DNA of 14,536 bases from an uncultured Clostridia bacterium (GTDB taxonomy: Bacteria > Bacillota > Clostridia > TANB77 > CAG-508): positions 1-14,536 of the forward strand of contig CALXQF010000019.1 in NCBI GenBank assembly GCA_944390505.1, in the 5' to 3' direction. The first letter of the stretch is position 1, and the number at the start of each line of letters is the position of its first letter. Below are positions 7,470-13,588 of this stretch, one piece after another. Both the position numbers and the translations under genes were made by a program. The notes below the pieces were generated by a model, which was not told the origin of the DNA, did not search any database, and was given only the letters and a program-made list of their open reading frames with translations.

Positions 7470-7916
7470 TTAAAAAATTAGCCCTACTATTAAACCAATT
7501 AATGCTCCTACTAATACTTGAAATGGTGTATGACCAAGTACTTCTACTAATCTTTCTGAAACTTGTACTCCCGTTAATCCTGGAGTTTCTACAATTTTGT
7601 TTAATAATTTTGCCTGCTTTCCTGCTGCTCTTCTAATTCCTGCTGCATCATACATTACCACAAATGAAAAAATAACTGATACACCAAATAACGGTGATTG
7701 TATTCCTACATCTTTACCAATCATCGTTGTTAATGCTATTACAACTGCAGAATGGGAACTTGGCATTCCCCCTGCTTGTAGTATTCTTTTAAAATTAAAT
7801 TTCTTTGTGGTCACTAAATCATAAATTACCTTAAATAATTGTATTCCAAACCATACCAAAAATGGAATTACAATATATTTATATTCTTGTATAAATTCAA
7901 TTATCCCCTGTATCAT
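7470..7916 (-). CDS. Divergent PAP2 family (DUF212, YuiD-like) membrane protein
   Basis: A 148-residue integral membrane protein of the divergent PAP2 / DUF212 family (B. subtilis YuiD is a member). A hydrophobic segment lies near residues 13-33. The family motif KRILQAGGMPSSHSAVV follows (about 43-60), then VIFSFVVMYDAAGIRRAAGKQ and a C-terminal LGHTPFQVLVGALIGLIVG membrane segment. The SSHS motif resembles the phosphate-binding motif of PAP2 acid phosphatases, but the family's enzymatic activity and substrate are not established. It starts at ATG six bases after xseB, with AGAGGAA inside the xseB end as a distant ribosome binding site, so it is probably the last gene of the asp23-to-xseB transcript. 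Its position after xseB is one I associate with clostridial genomes. Confidence 0.92.
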   Translation of the reverse strand: MIQGIIEFIQEYKYIVIPFLVWFGIQLFKVIYDLVTTKKFNFKRILQAGGMPSSHSAVVIALTTMIGKDVGIQSPLFGVSVIFSFVVMYDAAGIRRAAGKQAKLLNKIVETPGLTGVQVSERLVEVLGHTPFQVLVGALIGLIVGLIF

Positions 7917-7922
7917 TTGATT

Positions 7923-8165
7923 TTATTCCTCTTCCTGTATAAAATTTTCTTCTTTTATATCATTACCATCTTTTAATAAAATAGTAATTCTTTTTTCTGC
8001 ATTTTCTAAAAAATCATTGCACTTTTTAGATAACTTCATTCCTTCTTCAAACTTTGCAATAGAAGTGTCTAGGTCTAAATCCCCTTTTTCTAATTGAGTG
8101 GCAATCACTTCTAATTGTTGCATAGTTTCTTCAAAATTTAAATCTTCTTGTTTTTTCTCTGCCAT
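7923..8165 (-). CDS. xseB: Exodeoxyribonuclease VII small subunit
   Basis: An 80-residue, highly charged, helical protein of the XseB family, recognisable by NFEETMQQLEVIATQLEKGDLDLDTSIAKFEEG and the following KLSKKCNDFLENAEKRI. Several small subunits bind each large subunit (XseA) to make exonuclease VII, which degrades single-stranded DNA in both directions during repair. Two ATG codons stand side by side. The second (8165) is preferred because its spacing from AGGAG is six bases; the first (8168) is only three away. The partner xseA lies upstream but is separated from it by an unrelated membrane-protein gene and an 81-base gap, whereas the two subunit genes are usually adjacent. Confidence 0.93.
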   Translation of the reverse strand: MAEKKQEDLNFEETMQQLEVIATQLEKGDLDLDTSIAKFEEGMKLSKKCNDFLENAEKRITILLKDGNDIKEENFIQEEE

Positions 8166-8249
8166 CATTTTCTCCTATCTCTATATTTCTTTTTTTCTTG
8201 CTTTATATTTTGCATAGCTGATAATTACTTAATTCTTCTATTACTTTTT

Positions 8250-8777
8250 CTATTTTTCTGTTACAATCTCGGTATCTACATCTACAATATAAAACTGAAT
8301 AGATTCTGTAGTAGTAGTATCATATACAGTTACCCCATATTTTCCATCATTTTGCACGCTTACGTTAAAAGAAACACCGTCTAAGCTTCCCCAATTTTGT
8401 TTCCATTCTTCTTTTACAAGTTCTATTGCTTTTTCTTCTCTTGGTGTCATACGATTGTCGTCTTCTGTTAAGCCTTCATCACTTTCTGTTTCTGAACTAT
8501 TCTGATTAGCAGTTTGACTAACTTGTTCTTGTACTTTTTCATTCTCTTGCGTTGTTTGGTTTTCTGTATTGTTTACCACATTTTGATTAGTTTCTTCATT
8601 TAATATTTCATTTAACATATTCTCTAATCCAGTATTAGCATCTTGCAAAACATTTTCTCCTGTTGAATTTGCATCCATTGGTTCTGTTTGAAAATTTTGA
8701 TACAGTACAAAAACAATGATAAATAATACTATAATAATAGCAATCACAATAATTGTATTTCTTATACCTTTACTCAT
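8250..8777 (-). CDS. Membrane-anchored protein of unknown function
   Basis: I do not recognise this 175-residue protein. It has a short basic N terminus and one strongly hydrophobic helix (about residues 7-27) without a clear cleavage site, so it is probably anchored with most of the protein outside. A long Asn/Gln/Glu/Thr-rich, low-complexity and presumably disordered stretch follows (about 32-107). It ends in a small compact domain (about 110-175) with REEKAIELVKEEWKQNW and a run of likely beta strands (VSFNVSVQNDGKYGVTVYD, then IQFYIVDVDTEIV). The helix-plus-sheet layout loosely recalls PepSY-like domains, but I cannot support that assignment. It starts at ATG behind AGAAGGGAT, 15 bases after xseA, so it is co-transcribed with a DNA-repair pair to which it has no obvious link. 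Codon use and base composition look like its neighbours. Confidence 0.85.
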   Translation of the reverse strand: MSKGIRNTIIVIAIIIVLFIIVFVLYQNFQTEPMDANSTGENVLQDANTGLENMLNEILNEETNQNVVNNTENQTTQENEKVQEQVSQTANQNSSETESDEGLTEDDNRMTPREEKAIELVKEEWKQNWGSLDGVSFNVSVQNDGKYGVTVYDTTTTESIQFYIVDVDTEIVTEK

Positions 8778-8792
8778 ATTTATCCCTTCTTT

Positions 8793-9983
8793 TTATATAA
8801 TTTTTGCCATAGTTTTTCCATCTTGCATTTGAATTGAAATTTCATCTTGCTGATTTAATTGTTTTACACTTTTTACAACTTGTCCATTTTTAGAAATAAT
8901 ACCATAGCCCCTTGCTAAAGTTTTTAATGGACTTAATGCATCTAGTTGTAACATTAATTTCTGCGCTTTTACCTTCTCTTTTTCTAATTTTTGTATCATA
9001 GCATATTCCATTGACTTTACCCTCATGTCAATCACCATATACTGTTCATTAATTTTTTGCATTGGCTGTGTAAAAACTCTACTTTTCATACATTTTTCAT
9101 AACGCAATTGCATCAATTGTAATTTTCTCATTAATGATTGTTGATAACGATTTGCATATCCTTGTAATTTTCCTTTTAATTCTTCAACATTAGTTACCGC
9201 TAACTCTGCTGCAGCAGATGGGGTTGGAGCTCTTAAATCTGCTACAAAATCGCTAATGGTAAAGTCTGTTTCATGTCCTACTGCTGAAATAATTGGAATT
9301 TCCGAGTGATAAATTGCCCTTGCAACAATTTCTTCATTAAATGGCCATAAATCTTCTAATGATCCTCCACCTCTTGCAATAATAAGTACATCTGCTAAAT
9401 TGTTTTCATTCATAAACTGTATGCCTTCTGCAATTTTTTGTGCTGCTCCTTCACCTTGTACTGGTACAGGAAGTAATCTAATATGCACATTAGGGTTTCT
9501 TCTGGTAGAGACATTAATAATATCTCGAATAACTGCTCCGGTATTAGAAGTTAATACACCTATATTGTTTGGCATCATCGGAATTTTCTTTTTATGGGTT
9601 GTATCAAATAGTCCTTCTTTTTCTAGCTTTGCTTTTAGTTCTTCAAATGCTGCTCTTAAATCACCTAGCTTTCCTAATTGTTTCATTGCCTTTGCATAAA
9701 GTTGATAAGTACCGTCTCTTTCAAAAACAGAAACACTTCCTAAAATCATTACTTTCATTCCATCTTGTGGTACAAAATCTAAATGACTTGTATAAGACTT
9801 GAACATGATACATTTAATTAATGAATTTTCATCTTTTAAGGTAAAATACATATGTCCTGTATAATGATGTTTAAAGTTAGAGATTTCTCCTTCTACCAAG
9901 ACATTAGCAAAAAACTCATCATTTTCAAATTTTTCTTTGATATATTTATTTAATTCACTAACACTAATTGTTTGATAATTCAT
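8793..9983 (-). CDS. xseA: Exodeoxyribonuclease VII large subunit
   Basis: A 396-residue protein, slightly short of the usual 400-450, the catalytic subunit of exonuclease VII. An N-terminal OB-fold (about residues 5-100; VLVEGEISNFKHHYTGHMYF and FERDGTYQLYAK) binds single-stranded DNA. The catalytic region follows (about 125-250) with GVLTSNTGAVIRDI, LLPVPVQGEGAA, IARGGGSLEDLWPFNEE and SAVGHETDFTISDFVADLRAP. The C-terminal part is a long coiled-coil helix that should receive the XseB subunits, ending in LARGYGIISKNGQVV. It starts at ATG behind AAGGGGTC, 34 bases after nusB. Together with xseB it forms a cytoplasmic nuclease for recombination and repair intermediates. Confidence 0.97.
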   Translation of the reverse strand: MNYQTISVSELNKYIKEKFENDEFFANVLVEGEISNFKHHYTGHMYFTLKDENSLIKCIMFKSYTSHLDFVPQDGMKVMILGSVSVFERDGTYQLYAKAMKQLGKLGDLRAAFEELKAKLEKEGLFDTTHKKKIPMMPNNIGVLTSNTGAVIRDIINVSTRRNPNVHIRLLPVPVQGEGAAQKIAEGIQFMNENNLADVLIIARGGGSLEDLWPFNEEIVARAIYHSEIPIISAVGHETDFTISDFVADLRAPTPSAAAELAVTNVEELKGKLQGYANRYQQSLMRKLQLMQLRYEKCMKSRVFTQPMQKINEQYMVIDMRVKSMEYAMIQKLEKEKVKAQKLMLQLDALSPLKTLARGYGIISKNGQVVKSVKQLNQQDEISIQMQDGKTMAKII

Positions 9984-10017
9984 ATTGACCCCTTATTGGT
10001 AGTTATATATGATTGCA

Positions 10018-10446
10018 TTAAACATTATCTGTAATGCCAGCTTGTTTAATAATATTGGCCAAAATTCCATTAATAAAGGAAGGTGAAGTATCATCTCCAT
10101 ATTTTTTGGCTAATTCTACCACTTCATTTACTACAACCTTATATGGTAATTTTACATAAATCATTTCATAAACTGCTAATTTTAATAAAACAAGATTTAC
10201 TTTTGAAATTCTACTAATTTCCCATTTTTCTTTTAAATTTTGAGAAATTAATGTTAGAATTTCCTCTTGATGTTCTAAAATACCATAAGCAGTCTGTATA
10301 ATATATTCTTTTACTTTTGGTTGCTCTATATTTTGCTCTTGTAAAAAAATATCAATCTGTTCTTCATATTCTTCTTTGTCTATTTTTTGAATTTCTAGGC
10401 TATATAATAATTCAAAAGCTAATTGCCTAGTTTCTGTTCTTGTCAT
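10018..10446 (-). CDS. nusB: Transcription antitermination factor NusB
   Basis: A 142-residue all-helical protein of normal NusB length. Typical elements are TRTETRQLAFELLYSLEI at the N terminus and PYKVVVNEVVELAKKYGDD with SFINGILANI at the C terminus. NusB with NusE (ribosomal protein S10) binds boxA RNA and supports antitermination and folding of rRNA transcripts. It starts at ATG behind AGGAG with nine bases between. The 82-base gap upstream, after the DUF2273 gene, contains a TATAAT (10508-10503, minus) with no convincing -35. In Bacillus nusB is followed by folD; here xseA follows directly. Confidence 0.96.
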   Translation of the reverse strand: MTRTETRQLAFELLYSLEIQKIDKEEYEEQIDIFLQEQNIEQPKVKEYIIQTAYGILEHQEEILTLISQNLKEKWEISRISKVNLVLLKLAVYEMIYVKLPYKVVVNEVVELAKKYGDDTSPSFINGILANIIKQAGITDNV

Positions 10447-10528
10447 GCCTCATTACTCCTATCTTATCAATGAATAATTATTTTTCCTATATTTTTGTAT
10501 CTATTATAAACAATAAATTTTTCTTGAT

Positions 10529-10744
10529 TTATAGTTTGTCAATAAAATTCTTAGTCTTTTCCTTTACGCTTTCCTTATTTCTTTGTATATAGTTTCCGAA
10601 ATAAACACAAACAATAATTAAAAGAATAGCAATAATAAATTTATATAAATCAGTACAAAATAGAATAATTGCTAATACAAGGCCTACTAAAAATCCTATA
10701 ATGGCACCACCATATTTGTCACAAAAAATTTTAAAACTATCCAT
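10529..10744 (-). CDS. DUF2273 small membrane protein
   Basis: A 71-residue protein of the DUF2273 family. It has an N-terminal FCDKYGGAIIGFLVGLVLAII, two closely spaced membrane helices (about residues 13-29 and 33-50) and a charged, Lys-rich cytoplasmic tail. Members sit beside asp23 and amaP in many Firmicutes, including Staphylococcus, and are thought to belong to the same membrane-associated complex; the exact function is not known. Its ribosome binding site overlaps the amaP stop (TAGGAGGA), 12 bases upstream of the ATG, so translation is probably coupled to amaP. Confidence 0.9.
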   Translation of the reverse strand: MDSFKIFCDKYGGAIIGFLVGLVLAIILFCTDLYKFIIAILLIIVCVYFGNYIQRNKESVKEKTKNFIDKL

Positions 10745-10756
10745 TTTTAGTTCCTC

Positions 10757-11314
10757 CTATTCTTGTATCATATTTTTTTCTGGCTCAATATCTTTTACTT
10801 TAATGTTAACCTCTTTTACTTCTAAATCTGATGTTTTCTTAATTGTTGTTTTTATTTTTGTTTGTAAATTAGTTGATAATTCTTTAATAATTGCATTTTC
10901 TTTGACACTTAGATTAACAAATACTTTTACGTTATTCTCTTTATCTAGTTCTACTCTTGTTGTTACATTTTCTGCACTTTCAAATCCTTTTACTACATTA
11001 TTTACTAAATTTTCTAATGTATCTTTTGTAATTAATAATTTACCATCTGCATTTTCTAATAAAATACCATTTTTATAGTCGTTTTCTTGTTTAGAACTAG
11101 AATCAAAAAAGATACATTTAATAGCTAGCAAAATAAAAATTACACTTAATGCTAGCAAAATATTAGAAGATATTTGATCTTCTATTGCACGTGTCATGAT
11201 TTGATATACAAAATCAACATCAAGCCAACCAAAAATCATTAAACATACAATCACAGATAAGATTAAAATTAATGTAGAAAAAAGAGCTAGTCCTATTCTA
11301 TCTAAAATTTTCAT
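10757..11314 (-). CDS. amaP: Alkaline shock response membrane anchor protein AmaP
   Basis: A 185-residue protein with the AmaP layout: two N-terminal membrane helices (about residues 7-28 and 50-70) flanking a short loop, then a cytoplasmic domain related to Asp23 itself (GKLLITKDTLENLVNNVVKG, then VKVFVNLSVKENAIIKEL, ending EVKEVNIKVKDIEP). In Staphylococcus aureus AmaP tethers Asp23 to the membrane, and loss of Asp23 there induces cell-wall stress genes. Gene order here, asp23 then amaP then DUF2273, keeps the same trio in a different arrangement. It starts at ATG behind GAAAGGAAG; a second AAGGAG lies about 30 bases further upstream. A GC-rich hairpin separates it from asp23. Confidence 0.92.
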   Translation of the reverse strand: MKILDRIGLALFSTLILILSVIVCLMIFGWLDVDFVYQIMTRAIEDQISSNILLALSVIFILLAIKCIFFDSSSKQENDYKNGILLENADGKLLITKDTLENLVNNVVKGFESAENVTTRVELDKENNVKVFVNLSVKENAIIKELSTNLQTKIKTTIKKTSDLEVKEVNIKVKDIEPEKNMIQE

Positions 11315-11362
11315 ATTAAATTTCTTCCTTTCTTACTTTTATTGTTCTCCTTATATGGAAAT

Positions 11363-11391
11363 AGGCACGGCAAGTTAACATCACCGTGCCT
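11363..11391 (-). other. Intercistronic GC-rich hairpin between asp23 and amaP
   Basis: AGGCACGG (11363-11370) and CCGTGCCT (11384-11391) form a perfect 8-bp inverted repeat with a 13-base loop, starting eight bases after the asp23 stop. It stands out as GC-rich in very AT-rich DNA. On the minus strand the stem is followed by ATTTCC rather than a U-run, so it is not a standard terminator. It more likely protects the asp23 3' end or attenuates read-through, raising Asp23 relative to AmaP; this is inference. Confidence 0.6.
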
Positions 11392-11398
11392 TATCATA

Positions 11399-11833
11399 TT
11401 AATTATTTTCTGTTTTGTCAGTTGTTGTCATATTTTCTGTACTAACACCTTGAACATGAACATTTACTTCAACTACTTTTAGCCCTGTCATATTTTCTAC
11501 TGCTTTTTTTACTCTGTTTTGAATTTCAAATGCAACATCTGGAATTCTAGTTCCATATTCTACAATAATGTTAACATCTATTTTAGTTTCTTTTTCTCCA
11601 GATTCTACTTTAATTCCTTTTGATAAATTCTTTTTACCACTAAGTACCTCTGAGATTCCTCCAGCAAATCCTCCGGACATATCGGCTACTCCTGGTACTT
11701 CAGATACTGCAACTCCTGCAATTACTGCAATTACATCATCTGCAATTTTAATATTTGTATTATTTTCTAGTGCTACTTCCCCATTATTTTCTACTACTTC
11801 TTCTACATTATTTGTTTCTCTATTTTCTTCCAT
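11399..11833 (-). CDS. asp23: Asp23/Gls24 family envelope stress protein
   Basis: A 144-residue soluble protein of the Asp23/Gls24 family. After an acidic, Asn/Glu-rich N-terminal tail (about residues 1-26), the family domain runs to about residue 133 with IADDVIAVIAGVAVSEVPGV, then KGIKVESGEKETKIDVNIIV and GTRIPDVAFEIQNRVKKAVE, ending LKVVEVNVHVQGV. Asp23 proteins accumulate at the membrane through AmaP and act in cell-envelope homeostasis; the YqhY paralogue in B. subtilis sits in front of nusB and is linked to lipid synthesis. It has its own promoter (11872-11900) and a strong AAGGAGGA site six bases before the ATG, so it should be well expressed. It heads the asp23-amaP-DUF2273 group and probably the nusB-xseA-xseB genes beyond. 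Confidence 0.95.
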   Translation of the reverse strand: MEENRETNNVEEVVENNGEVALENNTNIKIADDVIAVIAGVAVSEVPGVADMSGGFAGGISEVLSGKKNLSKGIKVESGEKETKIDVNIIVEYGTRIPDVAFEIQNRVKKAVENMTGLKVVEVNVHVQGVSTENMTTTDKTENN

Positions 11834-11871
11834 AAAGAATCCTCCTTTTTCTTACGAAATTATATATCATA

Positions 11872-11900
11872 AGTATACCAATACTCTTGAAAATTTACAA
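11872..11900 (-). promoter_or_regulatory. Sigma-A promoter of asp23
   Basis: On the minus strand, TTGTAA (11900-11895), a 17-bp spacer and TATACT (11877-11872) lie in the 109-base gap between fmt and asp23. The spacer ends in TGG, which gives an extended -10 (TGGTATACT). Four of six -35 bases and five of six -10 bases match the vegetative consensus. Transcription should start near 11865, about 30 bases before the asp23 start codon. Confidence 0.75.
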
Positions 11901-11942
11901 CCATTTTTTCAAAATTCATTAATTTTTAATAATTGCAATTGG

Positions 11943-12929
11943 TTATTCAAAAATGGTTCCTGCTTGTATTGGATTTCCCCTCAAAAAATCCTTTGCATTC
12001 ATTCTTTTTGCATTTTCTGCCTGTACCTCTAGTATTTCTAAAATTCCCTCATTTGCCTGTATAAATAAGCCTTGTTTTGGAGTAGCAAATAGAACTGTTC
12101 CTGGCTCTATTTGTTTTAATTTATAAGCATATTCCTTTAGTTCTTCAAATTGATTTAGTAATTCTTGTTGCGAAAGCAATTTTGCTCTCCAAAATTTTAG
12201 TTTTTTTCCATTTAAAAAGCTATATGCTCCCATAATTGGATTTAAACCTCTTATTAAATTCATAATTTGCCTAGCAGACTGATGTTCCCAATCAATTTTT
12301 GCCATTTCTTTTTGTAACATAGGAGCCAATGTAAAATTTTCTCCTTGTTTTGTTCTTGGAGCCTTACCTTCTTCCATTAATTTTAATGTCTCTACTAAAA
12401 GTTCGCCTCCTATTTTACTTAGCCTATTCCAAAGTTCTCCTGTTGTTTCTTCTTCTCCAATAGCAACTTCCTTTTTTAAAATCATGTCTCCTGTATCCAT
12501 CCCAACATCCATATACATTGTTGTAATTCCTGTTGTTTCATCTCCATTTAACACTGCCCACTGAATTGGAGCCGCTCCTCTATATTTTGGAAGTAAAGAG
12601 CCATGTATATTAATACAGCCTAATTTTGGAATTTCTAACAATTCTTTTGGTAAAATTTTTCCATAAGCCACAACACAAATCACATCTGGTTGTAGTTTTT
12701 TTATTTGGTCTAAAAACTCTACATTATTTTTAACTTTTTCAGGTTGATAAACTGTTAGTCCCTTTTCTAATGCGTATTGTTTCACTGGCGATGCAATCAT
12801 TTTCATGCCTCTGCCCTTTGGCTTATCTGGATTAGTTACAACACCTAGTATTGGATATCCTGCCTCTACTAAACATTTTAAAGATTCCTGTGCAAAATCA
12901 GGAGTTCCCATAAAAACAACTCGAAGCAT
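11943..12929 (-). CDS. fmt: Methionyl-tRNA formyltransferase
   Basis: A 328-residue enzyme of normal Fmt length that transfers a formyl group from 10-formyl-THF to Met-tRNA(fMet) before translation initiation. The N-terminal Rossmann-like domain begins VVFMGTPDFAQESLKCL. The catalytic set is visible in NIHGSLLPKYRGAAPIQWA (Asn107, His109) and MDVGMDTGDM (Asp145). The C-terminal OB-like tRNA-binding domain starts around residue 210 (WEHQSARQIMNLIRGLNP) and ends AKDFLRGNP. It starts 10 bases after def, and the ribosome binding site overlaps the def stop (TAGGAGGG), which indicates translational coupling. Def later removes the formyl group that Fmt adds. Confidence 0.98.
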   Translation of the reverse strand: MLRVVFMGTPDFAQESLKCLVEAGYPILGVVTNPDKPKGRGMKMIASPVKQYALEKGLTVYQPEKVKNNVEFLDQIKKLQPDVICVVAYGKILPKELLEIPKLGCINIHGSLLPKYRGAAPIQWAVLNGDETTGITTMYMDVGMDTGDMILKKEVAIGEEETTGELWNRLSKIGGELLVETLKLMEEGKAPRTKQGENFTLAPMLQKEMAKIDWEHQSARQIMNLIRGLNPIMGAYSFLNGKKLKFWRAKLLSQQELLNQFEELKEYAYKLKQIEPGTVLFATPKQGLFIQANEGILEILEVQAENAKRMNAKDFLRGNPIQAGTIFE

Positions 12930-12939
12930 TTTTGCCCTC

Positions 12940-13440
12940 CTATTTTTCTTTTTTTCTTTCTTCTTTCTTTTCTTCTGTCACATATTCTAAAGTTCCTGGA
13001 ATAATTTTGTCTACAAAAAGCACTCCATCTAAATGATCTAATTCATGTGAAAGTGCTTGTGCGAGCAGTCCTTCTCCTTTAATCTTTATCTTTTTTCCGT
13101 TTTCATTTAGGGCCTCTATAATCACTTCTGCCGGTCTAATAATTTTAGCAAATTGGTTTGGAAAACTTAAGCAACCTTCTTCTACCTCTTGTTCTCCTTT
13201 TTGCTTGACAATTTTTGGATTGACTAATTTTATCGGACCTTTGTCATCATATAAATCAATCACAACTACTCTTTTTAAAATTCCTACTTGTGGTGCGGCA
13301 AGTCCAACTCCATTATAGGCATGCAGTGTTTCTACCATATCATCTAATAATTCTCTTATTTTATCATCTACTGCTTCTACTTCTCTTGCTTTTTTTCTTA
13401 AAACTTCATCTCCATTTTCTCTTACTATTCTTATTGCCAT
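12940..13440 (-). CDS. def: Peptide deformylase
   Basis: A 166-residue metalloenzyme that removes the formyl group from new proteins as they leave the ribosome. All three family motifs are present: GVGLAAPQVG (residues 44-53), EEGCLSFP with metal ligand Cys90, and SHELDHLDG with ligands His132 and His136 and catalytic Glu133. The C terminus is a short Lys/Glu-rich tail (about 153-166). It starts at ATG behind AAAAAAGGAGG, an excellent site. The 148-base gap upstream, after priA, is almost wholly filled by a compound REP-like repeat, and no promoter could be assigned there, so def may depend on read-through from priA. Confidence 0.98.
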   Translation of the reverse strand: MAIRIVRENGDEVLRKKAREVEAVDDKIRELLDDMVETLHAYNGVGLAAPQVGILKRVVVIDLYDDKGPIKLVNPKIVKQKGEQEVEEGCLSFPNQFAKIIRPAEVIIEALNENGKKIKIKGEGLLAQALSHELDHLDGVLFVDKIIPGTLEYVTEEKKEERKKEK

Positions 13441-13478
13441 TTTTAAAACCTCCTTTTTTCAAATATTTCCTCATTCAG

Positions 13479-13586
13479 GTGTGTCCCCACGACTGACAAT
13501 TTGTCAGTTCTGGGACGTTCCTGTGACTGACATTTTGTCAGTTTTTAGGTACGTCCCAAAGCTGACACAAAGCTGACACGACACAC
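13479..13586. repeat. Compound REP-like element (REPIN-like inverted pair)
   Basis: The ends are GTGTGTC (13479-13485) and its reverse complement GACACAC (13580-13586). Inside are two hairpin units in opposite orientation. Unit 1 (13500-13532) is bounded by TGTCAGT and ACTGACA around GGGACGTTCC. Unit 2 (13536-13567) is bounded by TGTCAG and CTGACA around GGTACGTCCC. Unit 2 with its flank matches 7428-7465 at 36 of 38 bases, and the reverse complement of unit 1 matches the same copy over its right half with one mismatch in 22. ACTGACAATTTGTCAGT (13492-13508) is a further palindrome. The element begins right after the priA stop. Two inverted REPs as one unit is the definition of a REPIN; such elements are moved by RAYT (Y1-type) transposases encoded elsewhere. 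Confidence 0.82.
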
Positions 13587-13588
13587 AA

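Noticed and set aside
8166..8216. Sixteen-codon Lys-rich open frame whose stop overlaps the xseB start (minus strand)
   Set aside because: No ribosome binding site before its ATG and composition typical of AT-rich noncoding sequence.
10503..10508. TATAAT upstream of nusB on the minus strand as a promoter
   Set aside because: No recognisable -35 at the proper distance; isolated TATAAT strings are expected in such AT-rich sequence.
757..13496. Several plus-strand open frames of 60-154 codons
   Set aside because: All lie opposite clearly coding minus-strand genes, or run off their ends into gaps, and are rich in Phe/Leu/Ser/Ile as expected for antisense of AT-rich genes; none has a recognisable domain.
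13479..13586. Possible CRISPR-like array because of recurring TGTCAG/CTGACA motifs
   Set aside because: The repeats alternate in orientation, have no regular spacer length and no cas genes are nearby; a REP-like inverted pair explains them.
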